DNA from: Parabacteroides chongii
GTDB lineage: Bacteria > Bacteroidota > Bacteroidia > Bacteroidales > Tannerellaceae
Reading direction: 5' to 3'
NCBI RefSeq assembly: GCF_029581355.1
Contig: NZ_CP120849.1
Span: 404,501 to 468,500, forward strand
DNA length: 64,000 bases
The position numbers were made by a program, and so were the translations under genes. The notes under the pieces were generated by a model. The model was not told the DNA's origin. It searched no databases and saw only the letters and a program-made list of their open reading frames with translations. This document shows positions 9,894 to 19,150 of this stretch, piece by piece (position 1 is the first letter of the stretch; each line of letters opens with the position of its first letter).

Positions 9894-12074
9894 TTAATTG
9901 GCCATCTCTGAAAGGAACTTAATGCGTACCAGACGAATTTCTTCTTCCGTATAATCACCGCCCAATTCTTCGATCGCATCTTCCAGATCGTCCGTTTCAG
10001 AATCCTTGAAATATTCATAGATATCCTCCACATGATCTTCGTCCATCACATCATTGACAAAGTAATCGATATTGATGCGTGTTCCGGAATAAACGATCGC
10101 TTCGATCTCATCCAACAATTCGTTAAATTCAAGACCATTCGTCAAGGCGATCTCATCCAAAGCCACCTTACGGTCGATCCGCTGGATAATGGAAACTTTC
10201 AGTTTCGATTTGTTGGCAACCGTACGTACACGCAAATCTTCCGGACGTTCGATCTCGTTTTCTTCGACGTGTTTTTTGATCAGCGTAATAAATTCCTGCC
10301 CGTAGCGTTTTGCCTTGCCGGCCCCGACACCGGGGATATTCTGCAATTCATCCAACGTCACCGGATAAGTGGTAGCCATTGCTTCCAATGACGGGTCCTG
10401 GAAAATCACAAAAGGAGGAACTTCCAGACGTTTGGACAATTTCTTACGCAAATCTTTCATCATAGAATAAAGAACCGGGTCTACAGCACAAGTAGCACCA
10501 CCGCGTACCGGCACTTCTTCTTCCTCTTCTTCAAACTCGTTATCCTTCGTTATTTTGAAAGACACCGGTTTCTTCATGAAGTCTTTCCCTTTCGGCGAAA
10601 TCTTCAGCAGACCATAATTTTCGATATCTTTTGTCAGATACCCGGCGATCAGTGCCTGACGGATCACTGCATTCCAGGTCTTGTCATCTTCGTCCGTTCC
10701 GGAACCGAAGATTTCCATTTCATTGTGTTTGTAAGATTGAATTTCGGAGGTCTCGTTTCCGACCAACATATTGACAATATAGTCTGCCTTAAATTTTTCC
10801 TTTAACGTACTTATCACTTCAAGTACTGCACTCAATAATTCTTTCGCTTCCACTTGCTTTTTGGGGTTCAAACAATTATCACAACTTCCACAATTATCTT
10901 CCAGGTACTCTTCACCAAAATAATGCAACAGAACTTTACGGCGGCACACGGAAGTCTCGGCATAAGCGGCTGTTTCAAGCAACAACTGTTTGCCGATCTC
11001 CTGCTCCGCTACAGGTTTTCCCTGCATAAACTTTTCCAGCTTCTGCAAATCCTTGTAAGCATAAAAGGCAATGCACTGGCCTTCGCCGCCATCACGGCCG
11101 GCACGGCCTGTCTCCTGGTAATAACCTTCGAGACTTTTCGGTATATCGTAATGAATGACATAACGCACGTCCGGCTTATCGATACCCATACCGAAAGCGA
11201 TAGTAGCCACAATGACATCTGCCGTTTCCAGCAGGAACGCATCCTGATTGGCTGAACGCTGCGCCGAATCCATTCCGGCATGATAGGCAAGGGCTTTGAT
11301 CCCGTTTGCTTTCAGAATATCGGCAAACTCTTCCACCTTCTTGCGACTCAAACAATAAACAATACCCGATTTACCTTCGTTGGCCTTAATATATTTAATG
11401 ATCTCGCGGTCTATATTTTCATCCTTCGGACGAACTTCGTAATATAAATTAGAACGGTTAAAGGAGGATTTGAAAACTGAAGCATCTATCATGCCCAGGT
11501 TTTTCTGGATATCATGCTGCACTTTCGGAGTGGCAGTGGCTGTCAATGCGATCAACGGACGTTTCCCTATTTCATTGATGATGGGGCGTATCCGACGATA
11601 CTCCGGACGAAAATCATGTCCCCACTCAGAAATACAATGCGCTTCGTCGACAGCATAGAACGAGATATTCACATTTTTCAGAAATTCCACGTTTTCCTCT
11701 TTGGTCAGCGACTCCGGGGCAACATACAATAATTTTGTACGACCGGCCATTATATCAGCCTTCACCTGGTCGATGGCAGACTTATTCAGCGACGAATTGA
11801 TAAAATGGGCTACCCCATCTTCTTCACTGAAATTACGCATGGCATCTACCTGATTCTTCATCAGAGCAATCAGGGGGGAAATTACGATCGCCGTACCTTC
11901 CATCATAATAGAAGGCAACTGGTAACAGAGAGACTTACCTCCGCCGGTGGGCATCAACACAAAGGTATCATTCCCGGCCAGCACATTTTCAATGATTGCT
12001 TTCTGATTCCCTTTAAAGGTATCAAAACCAAAATGAGTCTTTAAATGCTCAGTTATACTATCCTTCTTCGCCAT
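9894..12074 (-). CDS. recQ: ATP-dependent DNA helicase RecQ
   Basis: A 3'-5' helicase acting in recombination and replication-fork repair. Visible are motif I PTGGGKSLCYQLPS, motif II DEAHCISEWGHDFRPEYR, motif V IAFGMGIDKPDVRYVIH and motif VI QETGRAGRDG. The RQC zinc-binding cysteines follow (CRRKVLLHYF ... CGSCDNC, about 375-405), then an HRDC domain (about 525-600). At 726 aa it is about 115 residues longer than E. coli RecQ; the extra C-terminal segment is acidic and helical (DEDHVEDIYEYFKDSETDDL). It starts 28 bp after clpX ends on the same strand, so the two are probably co-transcribed. Confidence 0.96.
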   Translation of the reverse strand: MAKKDSITEHLKTHFGFDTFKGNQKAIIENVLAGNDTFVLMPTGGGKSLCYQLPSIMMEGTAIVISPLIALMKNQVDAMRNFSEEDGVAHFINSSLNKSAIDQVKADIMAGRTKLLYVAPESLTKEENVEFLKNVNISFYAVDEAHCISEWGHDFRPEYRRIRPIINEIGKRPLIALTATATPKVQHDIQKNLGMIDASVFKSSFNRSNLYYEVRPKDENIDREIIKYIKANEGKSGIVYCLSRKKVEEFADILKANGIKALAYHAGMDSAQRSANQDAFLLETADVIVATIAFGMGIDKPDVRYVIHYDIPKSLEGYYQETGRAGRDGGEGQCIAFYAYKDLQKLEKFMQGKPVAEQEIGKQLLLETAAYAETSVCRRKVLLHYFGEEYLEDNCGSCDNCLNPKKQVEAKELLSAVLEVISTLKEKFKADYIVNMLVGNETSEIQSYKHNEMEIFGSGTDEDDKTWNAVIRQALIAGYLTKDIENYGLLKISPKGKDFMKKPVSFKITKDNEFEEEEEEVPVRGGATCAVDPVLYSMMKDLRKKLSKRLEVPPFVIFQDPSLEAMATTYPVTLDELQNIPGVGAGKAKRYGQEFITLIKKHVEENEIERPEDLRVRTVANKSKLKVSIIQRIDRKVALDEIALTNGLEFNELLDEIEAIVYSGTRINIDYFVNDVMDEDHVEDIYEYFKDSETDDLEDAIEELGGDYTEEEIRLVRIKFLSEMAN

Positions 12075-12102
12075 ACTTATTATATTTTACAAACCGCAGG
12101 CA

Positions 12103-13332
12103 TTACGCTATCTGCAAACGGTTTACATCTGATTTTTCAAACTTCTCCTTCGCATACTCCAAAGTAACATGGAGTTTCTTTTTCTTTTCTGACGGCATGC
12201 AGAACATAGCATCCATCATGATAGCCTCGACGATTGAACGAAGACCACGGGCTCCCAGCTTAAATTCCAAAGCTTTGTCTACAATGTATTCGTAAACATC
12301 TTCATCAAACGTCAGTTTAATGGCGTCCATCTCGAACAGTTTGACATACTGTTTGATGATCGAATTCTTCGGTTCTGTCAGGATGCTGCGAAGCGTGCTC
12401 CGGTCAAGCGGGTTCAAATAAGTCAGAATAGGCAGACGGCCGATGATCTCCGGAATCAATCCGAACGACTTCAGGTCTGTCGGCGTAATGTATTTCAGGA
12501 AATTATTCCTGTCGACCTGGGCAGTTTCCTTGCTGGCAGAATATCCGACGACACGGGTGTTCAGACGTTGAGCAATCTTCTTTTCGATTCCGTCAAAGGC
12601 TCCCCCGCAGACAAACAGGATATTTTTTGTATCCACCGCAATCATTTTCTGTTCAGGATGCTTTCTTCCGCCCTGGGGAGGTACGTTTACGATCGAACCT
12701 TCCAACAGCTTCAACAAGCCCTGCTGTACACCTTCACCACTGACATCGCGGGTTATAGAAGGATTGTCACTTTTACGTGCTATCTTATCTATCTCGTCAA
12801 TAAATACAATTCCCCGCTGTGCCGCATCCACATCATAATCGGCAGCCTGCAACAGACGGGTCAGAATACTTTCAATATCTTCTCCTACATAACCGGCTTC
12901 AGTCAGCACCGTAGCGTCTACAATAGCAAACGGCACATGCAGTAATTTCGCGATCGTACGCGCCAGCAAAGTTTTACCCGTACCGGTTGCGCCAACCATA
13001 ATAATATTAGATTTCTCGATCTCCACATCATCCGAGGTGACTTTCTGAAGTAACCGCTTGTAATGGTTATACACCGAAACAGAAAGGTAGCGCTTGGCGT
13101 CATCCTGTCCGATCACATATTGGTCCAGAAAGTTTTTTATATCCTCCGGCTTCGGCAGTTCTGCCCGGTCAAGACCCAAAGAGCTTTTCCTGGCAGGCTG
13201 TTGTTCTTTTACAATTTCATACGCTTGCTGTGCACACTCGTCACATATAGCACCGGATATCCCATTTATCAACATATTAACGTCCCGGCTGCTCCTCCCA
13301 CAAAACGTACAAACGTCGCCTGTTTTGGCCAT
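12103..13332 (-). CDS. clpX: ATP-dependent Clp protease ATP-binding subunit ClpX
   Basis: Hexameric AAA+ unfoldase that feeds substrates to ClpP. The N-terminal zinc-binding domain has CTFCG and CDEC; the AAA+ module has Walker A GATGTGKT, Walker [11 protein letters not shown] and the pore-region segment around GGRKHP. 409 aa, a normal length. It lies directly downstream of clpP but is separated from it by a strong hairpin terminator (13355-13385), so much of its transcription may be reduced or come from read-through. Confidence 0.98.
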   Translation of the reverse strand: MAKTGDVCTFCGRSSRDVNMLINGISGAICDECAQQAYEIVKEQQPARKSSLGLDRAELPKPEDIKNFLDQYVIGQDDAKRYLSVSVYNHYKRLLQKVTSDDVEIEKSNIIMVGATGTGKTLLARTIAKLLHVPFAIVDATVLTEAGYVGEDIESILTRLLQAADYDVDAAQRGIVFIDEIDKIARKSDNPSITRDVSGEGVQQGLLKLLEGSIVNVPPQGGRKHPEQKMIAVDTKNILFVCGGAFDGIEKKIAQRLNTRVVGYSASKETAQVDRNNFLKYITPTDLKSFGLIPEIIGRLPILTYLNPLDRSTLRSILTEPKNSIIKQYVKLFEMDAIKLTFDEDVYEYIVDKALEFKLGARGLRSIVEAIMMDAMFCMPSEKKKKLHVTLEYAKEKFEKSDVNRLQIA

Positions 13333-13354
13333 AGATTTTTGTTTATTTAATTGT

Positions 13355-13385
13355 CAAAAAAGACAAGGCACAAAAAGCCTTGTCT
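13355..13385 (-). terminator. Hairpin terminator between clpP and clpX
   Basis: A perfect 9-bp stem, AGACAAGGC / GCCTTGTCT (13361-13369 and 13377-13385), with a 7-nt loop; on the minus strand it is followed by TTTTTT. It lies 9 bp past the clpP stop and 23 bp before clpX, so it may be a partial terminator that sets clpX below clpP. Confidence 0.85.
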
Positions 13386-13394
13386 CTATGTTTG

Positions 13395-14063
13395 TTATTT
13401 ATTATTACGAACCAGGATCTCATCGACCATACCGTAAGCTTTCGCTTCTTCGGCGGTCATCCAGTAGTCGCGGTCACTGTCGCGTTCTACTTCTTCATAA
13501 GGTTTTCCTGAATGAGTTGAAATAATAGTGTACAGTTCCTTTTTCACCTTCAGGATCTCGCGAGCTGTGATCTCGATATCCGAAGCCTGTCCTTGTACAC
13601 CGCCCAGAGGTTGGTGGATCATAACGCGTGAATGAGGCAACGCCATACGTTTGCCTTTTGTTCCGGCTACCAGCAACACGGCAGCAAAAGAAGCCGCCAT
13701 ACCTGTACAGATAGTAGAAACGTCACAACCGATAAACTGCATGGTATCGTAAATACCATAGCCAGCATATACGGAACCACCGGGGGAGTTAATATAAATG
13801 GATATATCCTTGCCGGGGTCGCTTGAATCCAGATATAATAATTGCGCCTGAATCACATTGGCCGAATAATCGTCGACCTGTGTTCCCAGGAAGATAATAC
13901 GGTCCATCATCAAACGGGAAAACACGTCCATCTGCGCAACATTCAGCTGACGTTCTTCAATAATTGTCGGAGAAATATAACTGCTGGTGATATTCATATA
14001 ACCATCCAGCGCATTACTGTTCATCCTCAAATGTTTTGTTGCATACTTTCTAAAATCGTCCAT
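13395..14063 (-). CDS. clpP: ATP-dependent Clp protease proteolytic subunit ClpP
   Basis: Serine protease forming the tetradecameric chamber that works with ClpX. The nucleophile Ser is in [11 protein letters not shown] (about residue 124), the catalytic His in MIHQPLGG, and the Asp lies about 50 residues later ([10 protein letters not shown]). 222 aa, slightly longer than E. coli (207) at the N-terminus. A promoter is visible at 14131-14162, so it is transcribed separately from tig upstream. Confidence 0.98.
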   Translation of the reverse strand: MDDFRKYATKHLRMNSNALDGYMNITSSYISPTIIEERQLNVAQMDVFSRLMMDRIIFLGTQVDDYSANVIQAQLLYLDSSDPGKDISIYINSPGGSVYAGYGIYDTMQFIGCDVSTICTGMAASFAAVLLVAGTKGKRMALPHSRVMIHQPLGGVQGQASDIEITAREILKVKKELYTIISTHSGKPYEEVERDSDRDYWMTAEEAKAYGMVDEILVRNNK

Positions 14064-14130
14064 AGTTTACTGTTTATTGTATAACCGCAAGTCACACAAA
14101 AAGGGATTTCCCTCTGACTTATCGGAATAA

Positions 14131-14162
14131 CAAAGTTATAAATAAATTTCTGAAAGAAACAA
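14131..14162 (-). promoter_or_regulatory. clpP promoter
   Basis: Minus-strand TTG, 21-bp spacer, TAACTTTG, matching the Bacteroidota TTTG/TAnnTTTG pattern, about 70 bp upstream of clpP. Confidence 0.6.
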
Positions 14163-14253
14163 TTTATTTGCTATCCGGTAAGATATTTTTTAGAGAGAAA
14201 CCCCTTTTTCTTGCTGAAACCATAATAAACACTACAGTTTCTGAAGAATAATA

Positions 14254-15606
14254 TTATTCAAAGAGTTTGTTGAACTCTTCTGCTGAAACTTCTTTTACTT
14301 CCAGTTCAACCTGTTCTTTCAACCAGCCAGCCAGTTTTTCTTCTACTGCACGGTCGATAACATTCTGCAAAGTCTGCTTGTTCTTCAGCATGTCTTTTGC
14401 ATAGTTAGCCAATACTTCTTCAGGAACAGAAAGCATACCGTACTGTGCAAACTGAGCTTTAGCCACACGTTTTGCGAAGTTTTCGATATCTGCATCTTCT
14501 ACCTTCAGGTTATTGTTCTTCACCAGATTTTCTTTGATCAGCTGATATTTCAAGTCTTCGATGATCTGAGGATAATCTTCGTCCAGTTTTTCCGGTGTAT
14601 TCTTTTCGTTTGCTGTCAACAACCAACGTTTCAGCAGTTCGTCAGCAAATTTCAGTTCGCCGGCTTTCTGTACCAATACGTCTCGGGCATCCAACAGGAA
14701 CTTATAGTCGCTCTGAGGAGTGAACTGTTCAGCCAATGCTTCTTTGATCTTGTTCTTAAATTCTTCTTCGCTGGTAACAACACCTTCGCCGAATACTTTG
14801 TCGAACAATTCCTGGTTCAGTTCTGCATTTTTGTGACGGGTAATTTCTTTGATTTCAAAGCTGAAGTCACCAGTGATACCGGCAACGGCTTCTTTTTCAA
14901 CTTTCAGCAAAGAAGCGATTTCTGCTTCTGCACCTTCATAAGCCTTGTTCGGGTTGAACACGATTACAGAATTAACCTTTGCGCCGATAAATTTAGCCTT
15001 TTCAGCTTCATCTTTTATATAGGAAGACATCAGGACTGCATCTTCAACAACGATACCGCCTTCTTTCGGCGAACCGTTTTCCAATTCAGCGATAGTACCT
15101 TTTACCAGGTCTTTTTCTTCTACTTCTTCAACGCTGTCATAAGAACCGAAGTTTGCAGTATAAGCTTCTACCTGCTGGTTCATCATTTCTTCATCGATAG
15201 CCACCTGATAGAAAGGCAGTTTATCGTTTTTGCTCAGTTCGATTTTGATTTCCGGAGCCAAAGCTACATCAAAACAAAATTCGAAATCTTCCTGTGTATC
15301 GAAATTAATTGACTGTTGTTCTGTTTCATTAGGCATCGGTTCACCTAAAATGTTCAATTTGTTATCACGGATATAGTTGAACAGATTTTCAGAAACCAAC
15401 TTGTTAACTTCTTCAACCAGCACGTGCTTTCCATACATTTTTTTCACCATACCCATCGGTACCATACCCTTACGGAAACCTGGTACATTTGCTTTCTGAC
15501 GGAAGTTGCGCAGGCTCTTTTCAACCTGTTCAGCGTAGTCAGCCTTCACTATTTCTAATTTCACAATACCGCTAACGGCATCAATGTTCTTAAGCGAAAC
15601 GTTCAT
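14254..15606 (-). CDS. tig: Trigger factor
   Basis: Ribosome-associated chaperone that meets nascent chains. The ribosome-binding N-terminal domain carries the signature FRQKANVPGFRKGMVP (about 35-50). The central FKBP-like region (about 155-245) is poorly conserved, as is usual in Bacteroidota, and a long helical C-terminal domain follows. 450 aa versus 432 in E. coli. It precedes clpP and clpX, the common tig-clpP-clpX order, but each has its own signals here. Confidence 0.95.
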   Translation of the reverse strand: MNVSLKNIDAVSGIVKLEIVKADYAEQVEKSLRNFRQKANVPGFRKGMVPMGMVKKMYGKHVLVEEVNKLVSENLFNYIRDNKLNILGEPMPNETEQQSINFDTQEDFEFCFDVALAPEIKIELSKNDKLPFYQVAIDEEMMNQQVEAYTANFGSYDSVEEVEEKDLVKGTIAELENGSPKEGGIVVEDAVLMSSYIKDEAEKAKFIGAKVNSVIVFNPNKAYEGAEAEIASLLKVEKEAVAGITGDFSFEIKEITRHKNAELNQELFDKVFGEGVVTSEEEFKNKIKEALAEQFTPQSDYKFLLDARDVLVQKAGELKFADELLKRWLLTANEKNTPEKLDEDYPQIIEDLKYQLIKENLVKNNNLKVEDADIENFAKRVAKAQFAQYGMLSVPEEVLANYAKDMLKNKQTLQNVIDRAVEEKLAGWLKEQVELEVKEVSAEEFNKLFE

Positions 15607-15651
15607 TCTGAATGATTTATTTAATTAATAGTCGTATCGAATTTTAGGCTG

Positions 15652-15683
15652 CAAAATTAGAGTTATTCTTTTAATCTCGCAAA
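15652..15683 (-). promoter_or_regulatory. tig promoter
   Basis: Minus-strand TTTG, 20-bp spacer, TAATTTTG: an exact match to the Bacteroidota consensus, about 46 bp upstream of the tig ATG. Confidence 0.8.
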
Positions 15684-15930
15684 TTGTTTACCTAATTTGT
15701 TCTAAGTAAGACAAATTTAGACACATATTATTTTTTTCTACCCAAAATCTTGTTTATCTAAAATAAATGTATTCCTTTGTAATGTGAAAGGGGATTTACC
15801 TTGAACGTAAATAACATTGTTTTTATTTCTTCATTTACTTGTTACGTGTCGATTTATCTACTTCTGTTACGAAATTCCGGTTTACTACTTTCATCAGTAA
15901 CAATTTTATTTTTTAATTATTTCTATTTTT
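15684..15930. other. AT-rich divergent intergenic region
   Basis: This holds the leader of the RRM gene on the plus strand. No ORF is visible. TTCCTTTG at about 15773-15780 is one mismatch from a -7 element and could give a ~150-nt leader for the RRM mRNA. Long leaders are common for small RNA-binding protein genes, but I see no defined structure. Confidence 0.4.
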
Positions 15931-16176
15931 ATGAACATTTACATTGGTAACCTGAACTATCGTGTTCGGGAAGAAGATCTGAAACAAGTAATGGAAGAAT
16001 ACGGAGTGGTAGATTCTGTAAAGATCATCATAGACCGTGAAACAGGTAAATCTAAAGGCTTTGCATTCGTAGAAATGCCTGATGACGCAGCAGCAAAAAA
16101 AGCTATTGCCGAATTGAACGAAGCTGAATTCGAAGGTCGTCAGATGGTTGTGAAAGAAGCCAGACCTAAAATGTAA
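15931..16176 (+). CDS. Small RRM-type RNA-binding protein
   Basis: An 81-residue protein made of a single RNA-recognition motif. RNP2 is IYIGNL (residues 3-8) and RNP1 is KGFAFVEM (about 43-50), with the key aromatic residues in place. Proteins of this type are abundant in Bacteroidota, which lack Hfq in many species, and are thought to act as global RNA chaperones or regulators. The gene is monocistronic, with an intrinsic terminator right after it. Confidence 0.95.
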   Translation: MNIYIGNLNYRVREEDLKQVMEEYGVVDSVKIIIDRETGKSKGFAFVEMPDDAAAKKAIAELNEAEFEGRQMVVKEARPKM

Positions 16177-16195
16177 TTCACTCTTCCTCGAAAAA

Positions 16196-16236
16196 ATAAA
16201 AAACTTCTGCCTATATTTGGGCAGAAGTTTTTTTAT
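16196..16236 (+). terminator. Intrinsic terminator of the RRM gene
   Basis: AAACTTCTGCC / GGGCAGAAGTTT stem (16201-16211 and 16219-16230), 7-nt loop, followed by a T-run. Confidence 0.92.
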
Positions 16237-16259
16237 GTCCCTACTTTATATTTAATAAT

Positions 16260-17150
16260 ATGATGCTAAAAGGTATATACGCCGGCAAACCGGCACTGTT
16301 CCAGTTATTGCTCCTGTTAGTTTCTCTTTTACTCGGAGCCATTTTTTCTTCCCTGATCGGAACGGGGATATTTTTTATGTTGCATGGTACAGCCGGTAAT
16401 ATAATGCATTATCCCGGGATGATGCGGATGATGCAACTGATCTCCGCTATCGGGACATTCCTCTTCCCGGCACTGGCGGTAGCATGGCTATGCAGTCCGG
16501 ATCCGGAGGCTTACCTTTGCATAAAGCGGAAAACGGATACAAAGATTCTGTTGCTCGTACTGGCCAGCATGATCCTGATGTCGCCGACCATCACTCTGAC
16601 TGCATTACTGAACAAGCAAATGGTATTACCCTCGTTCATGGCCCCTGTCGAAGCCTGGATGCAGACCCAGGAAGCGCTTGCCGAACAGCTGACCAATACG
16701 CTTTTAGCCGGTGATGGTCTCCTGACGTTTTTATCCAATCTGGTAGTCATGGCTTTAATGGCTGGTATCACCGAAGAGTTTTTATTCCGGGGAGCATTAC
16801 AGCGCATTATCGGTCAATGGACTGCCAATCACCATATTGTCATCTGGTCGGCCGCCATATTATTCAGTGCTTTCCATCTGCAATTTTATGGATTCCTTCC
16901 ACGCATGTTATTAGGAGCTTATTTTGGTTATCTGTTATATTGGAGCAGGAACATTTGGATCCCTGTGTTTGCCCATTTCGCAAATAATGCATTTGCTGTG
17001 ATCGGCATGTCTGATAACCGGTTGAAAGAGAATGAATTTATCACCGGAGATATATCCAACGCCAACCTGCTGCCTTATTCAGCACTGGCTGTCATCACAT
17101 TATTATTATTTATCGTATGCGTACAACGGATCAGGAAAACCATCCAATAA
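16260..17150 (+). CDS. CPBP family intramembrane glutamic protease
   Basis: A polytopic membrane protein (296 aa, about 8 hydrophobic segments) with the CPBP/Abi motifs: motif 1 EEFLFRGALQR (about 173-183), motif 2 FSAFHLQFYG and motif 3 AHFANN. The family includes CAAX-processing Rce1-type proteases and bacteriocin self-immunity proteins. The substrate here is unknown and neighbouring genes give no hint. It stands alone, convergent with lptB. Confidence 0.88.
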   Translation: MMLKGIYAGKPALFQLLLLLVSLLLGAIFSSLIGTGIFFMLHGTAGNIMHYPGMMRMMQLISAIGTFLFPALAVAWLCSPDPEAYLCIKRKTDTKILLLVLASMILMSPTITLTALLNKQMVLPSFMAPVEAWMQTQEALAEQLTNTLLAGDGLLTFLSNLVVMALMAGITEEFLFRGALQRIIGQWTANHHIVIWSAAILFSAFHLQFYGFLPRMLLGAYFGYLLYWSRNIWIPVFAHFANNAFAVIGMSDNRLKENEFITGDISNANLLPYSALAVITLLLFIVCVQRIRKTIQ

Positions 17151-17189
17151 TCCCCTCATCCATTGGCTAATTAGCAAATTGGCATATTA

Positions 17190-17942
17190 TTACAAATCTT
17201 TCTTCCGTAACACAAAGTCTTTACCCAAATACTTTTCACGGACGATTTCATTCTCTGCCAGCTGCTCTGCCGTTCCCTGGAAAAGGACTTTACCCTCGAA
17301 CAACAAATAGGCACGGTCACAGATACTCAATGTCTCGTACACATTATGGTCAGTAATCAGGATACCGATATTTTTATGTTTTAATTTAGCAACGATGGTC
17401 TGGATATCCTGCACGGCAATCGGGTCGACACCGGCAAACGGCTCATCCAGCATGATGAATTTAGGGTCGATCGCCAAACAGCGGGCAATCTCGGCACGAC
17501 GGCGTTCACCACCCGATAACTGGTCACCGAGGTTCTTCCGGACCTTGTTCAAACCAAACTCAGCGATCAGGCTTTCCAGCTTCTCCTTTTGATATTCTGC
17601 AGTCGTCTCCGTCATTTCCAGCACGGAACGGATATTATCTTCCACTGTCATCTTACGGAAAATAGAAGCTTCCTGTGCCAAATAACCAATCCCGTTACGG
17701 GCACGTTTATAAACGGGGAACTTCGTGATTTCCATATCATTCAGGAATATCTTCCCCTCATTAGGAGTAACCAGCCCCACAGTCATATAGAATGTAGTCG
17801 TCTTTCCCGCCCCATTCGGACCGAGCAATCCAACAATCTCCCCTTGTTTCACATTAATGGAAACATGGTTCACTACCGTACGTGTTCTATATTTCTTCAC
17901 CAGGTCCTCCGTCCGGAGTACCATCTGTTGTTCGTCTGCCAT
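17190..17942 (-). CDS. lptB: LPS export ABC transporter ATP-binding protein LptB
   Basis: Cytoplasmic ATPase that powers LPS extraction from the inner membrane with LptF/LptG. It has Walker [10 protein letters not shown], the signature LSGGERRR, Walker [13 protein letters not shown], and the LptB-typical N-terminus [18 protein letters not shown]. 250 aa. It functionally complements the OstA-like protein at 2627-4261. No partner gene is adjacent. Confidence 0.95.
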   Translation of the reverse strand: MADEQQMVLRTEDLVKKYRTRTVVNHVSINVKQGEIVGLLGPNGAGKTTTFYMTVGLVTPNEGKIFLNDMEITKFPVYKRARNGIGYLAQEASIFRKMTVEDNIRSVLEMTETTAEYQKEKLESLIAEFGLNKVRKNLGDQLSGGERRRAEIARCLAIDPKFIMLDEPFAGVDPIAVQDIQTIVAKLKHKNIGILITDHNVYETLSICDRAYLLFEGKVLFQGTAEQLAENEIVREKYLGKDFVLRKKDL

Positions 17943-18008
17943 ATCCTACTAATTTACGGGTACAAAGAAACGCAATTAATTAGTTTTCCACAAGACTATT
18001 ATCATTTC

Positions 18009-19130
18009 TTACAATTCCATCACCACCAAGACTGGATTATCATCCTCTTCCACTCCCTCGACGCCACCTTCTACAGCCGTTGCTGCATCGATAAATGAAG
18101 CGACTATATTGCCATTGACATACAAAAGCCTTGTATTAAGCAATACTTTTTTTCCAGATGGCAGACAAAGAGGAAAACCCCATTCTCCGTTTTCACATGA
18201 CAAACGTGATATTATTTTATTATCCCGTCCATTCCATATCTCGTCATAATACTGATTCTCAAACAGGTAAGTTATCAAATAGTAATCAGATACAGTAGAC
18301 AGCCACATCGAACGAATATAAGGGGTAGAAATTATATCCATAGGTTTCTTTGCTTCCTCTTCCGGAAGAGCATATTTTCCTTTCTTTAAAACACAAACGG
18401 GCAGTGCTCCTTTTGCCGTTACTGCAAAAACAGTATCTTCATTGGCAAAATTTGCAATAAACATATCCCGGTTTTTACTATAATTTAATTGCCATATCAT
18501 ACAAAAACGTTCCATTTCCGTAAGAGTAGTATCCATAGGGAACAAATTCTTCCGGATGTTCAGGTCTTTATCAGTTACACAGAGTTTATAACCACCAGCA
18601 TCCAGCCCTTTTGCTACAGCAAAATTATCTGATATCAAATGAACTGTATTCAACCCTTTCTCTTTTAAAAAAGTTTCTTTTATGAAATTACCCATCAAAT
18701 CATAAATAATATATTTCCCGCTCTTTTGATCAAAGACACTGATAGTCGAGTCTTTCGGATTCATAGATACATACGTGAGCCATGCATACTCACCCGGACC
18801 TTGCCCTTTCCTCGAAAACGAATGAATAATCTTTCCAGTTTTATCTGAATAAAAGACAGAACTCGTTTTTGGGTCTATCATACAGTAAAAATCGTTATCA
18901 ATATGCACTAGTTGGGCCGCCCCAAACAGGGCATCCGATGATGTAGATAAAGGGACATAGTCAATCTTTTTAGCTACGCCATTCCATGTAAACGTATCGG
19001 GGATCTGTCTGCCGATAACAGCTTCCATATCAAAAACAGGAAGAGAATCTTTTCTATCGTCCGAACCTTTTTTACATCCGACAATAACAAACAAGATAAT
19101 CAGTAAGAAAGCCAAACTACTTCTTTTCAT
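18009..19130 (-). CDS. 6-bladed beta-propeller lipoprotein (paralogue 1)
   Basis: A lipoprotein signal (MKRSSLAFLLIILFVIVGC, Cys19) is followed by a beta-propeller of the Bacteroidota '6-bladed' type. Typical family features are the early strand IDYVPLST, the RKGQGPGEYAWL loop (about 110-121) and short blades such as ISVFDQKSGKYIIYD. It ends in DDNPVLVVMEL, a tail shared with two paralogues at 21809-22990 and 23584-24771. The ligand and role are unknown; probably surface or periplasmic. It follows the BspA-like gene by 20 bp, so the two form an operon. 373 aa. Confidence 0.85.
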   Translation of the reverse strand: MKRSSLAFLLIILFVIVGCKKGSDDRKDSLPVFDMEAVIGRQIPDTFTWNGVAKKIDYVPLSTSSDALFGAAQLVHIDNDFYCMIDPKTSSVFYSDKTGKIIHSFSRKGQGPGEYAWLTYVSMNPKDSTISVFDQKSGKYIIYDLMGNFIKETFLKEKGLNTVHLISDNFAVAKGLDAGGYKLCVTDKDLNIRKNLFPMDTTLTEMERFCMIWQLNYSKNRDMFIANFANEDTVFAVTAKGALPVCVLKKGKYALPEEEAKKPMDIISTPYIRSMWLSTVSDYYLITYLFENQYYDEIWNGRDNKIISRLSCENGEWGFPLCLPSGKKVLLNTRLLYVNGNIVASFIDAATAVEGGVEGVEEDDNPVLVVMEL

Positions 19131-19150
19131 AACTACTTCTTTTATCCTAA

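Noticed and set aside
16260..17150. CPBP protease as a bacteriocin immunity gene
   Set aside because: No bacteriocin-like precursor or exporter gene nearby; kept as a generic CPBP protease.
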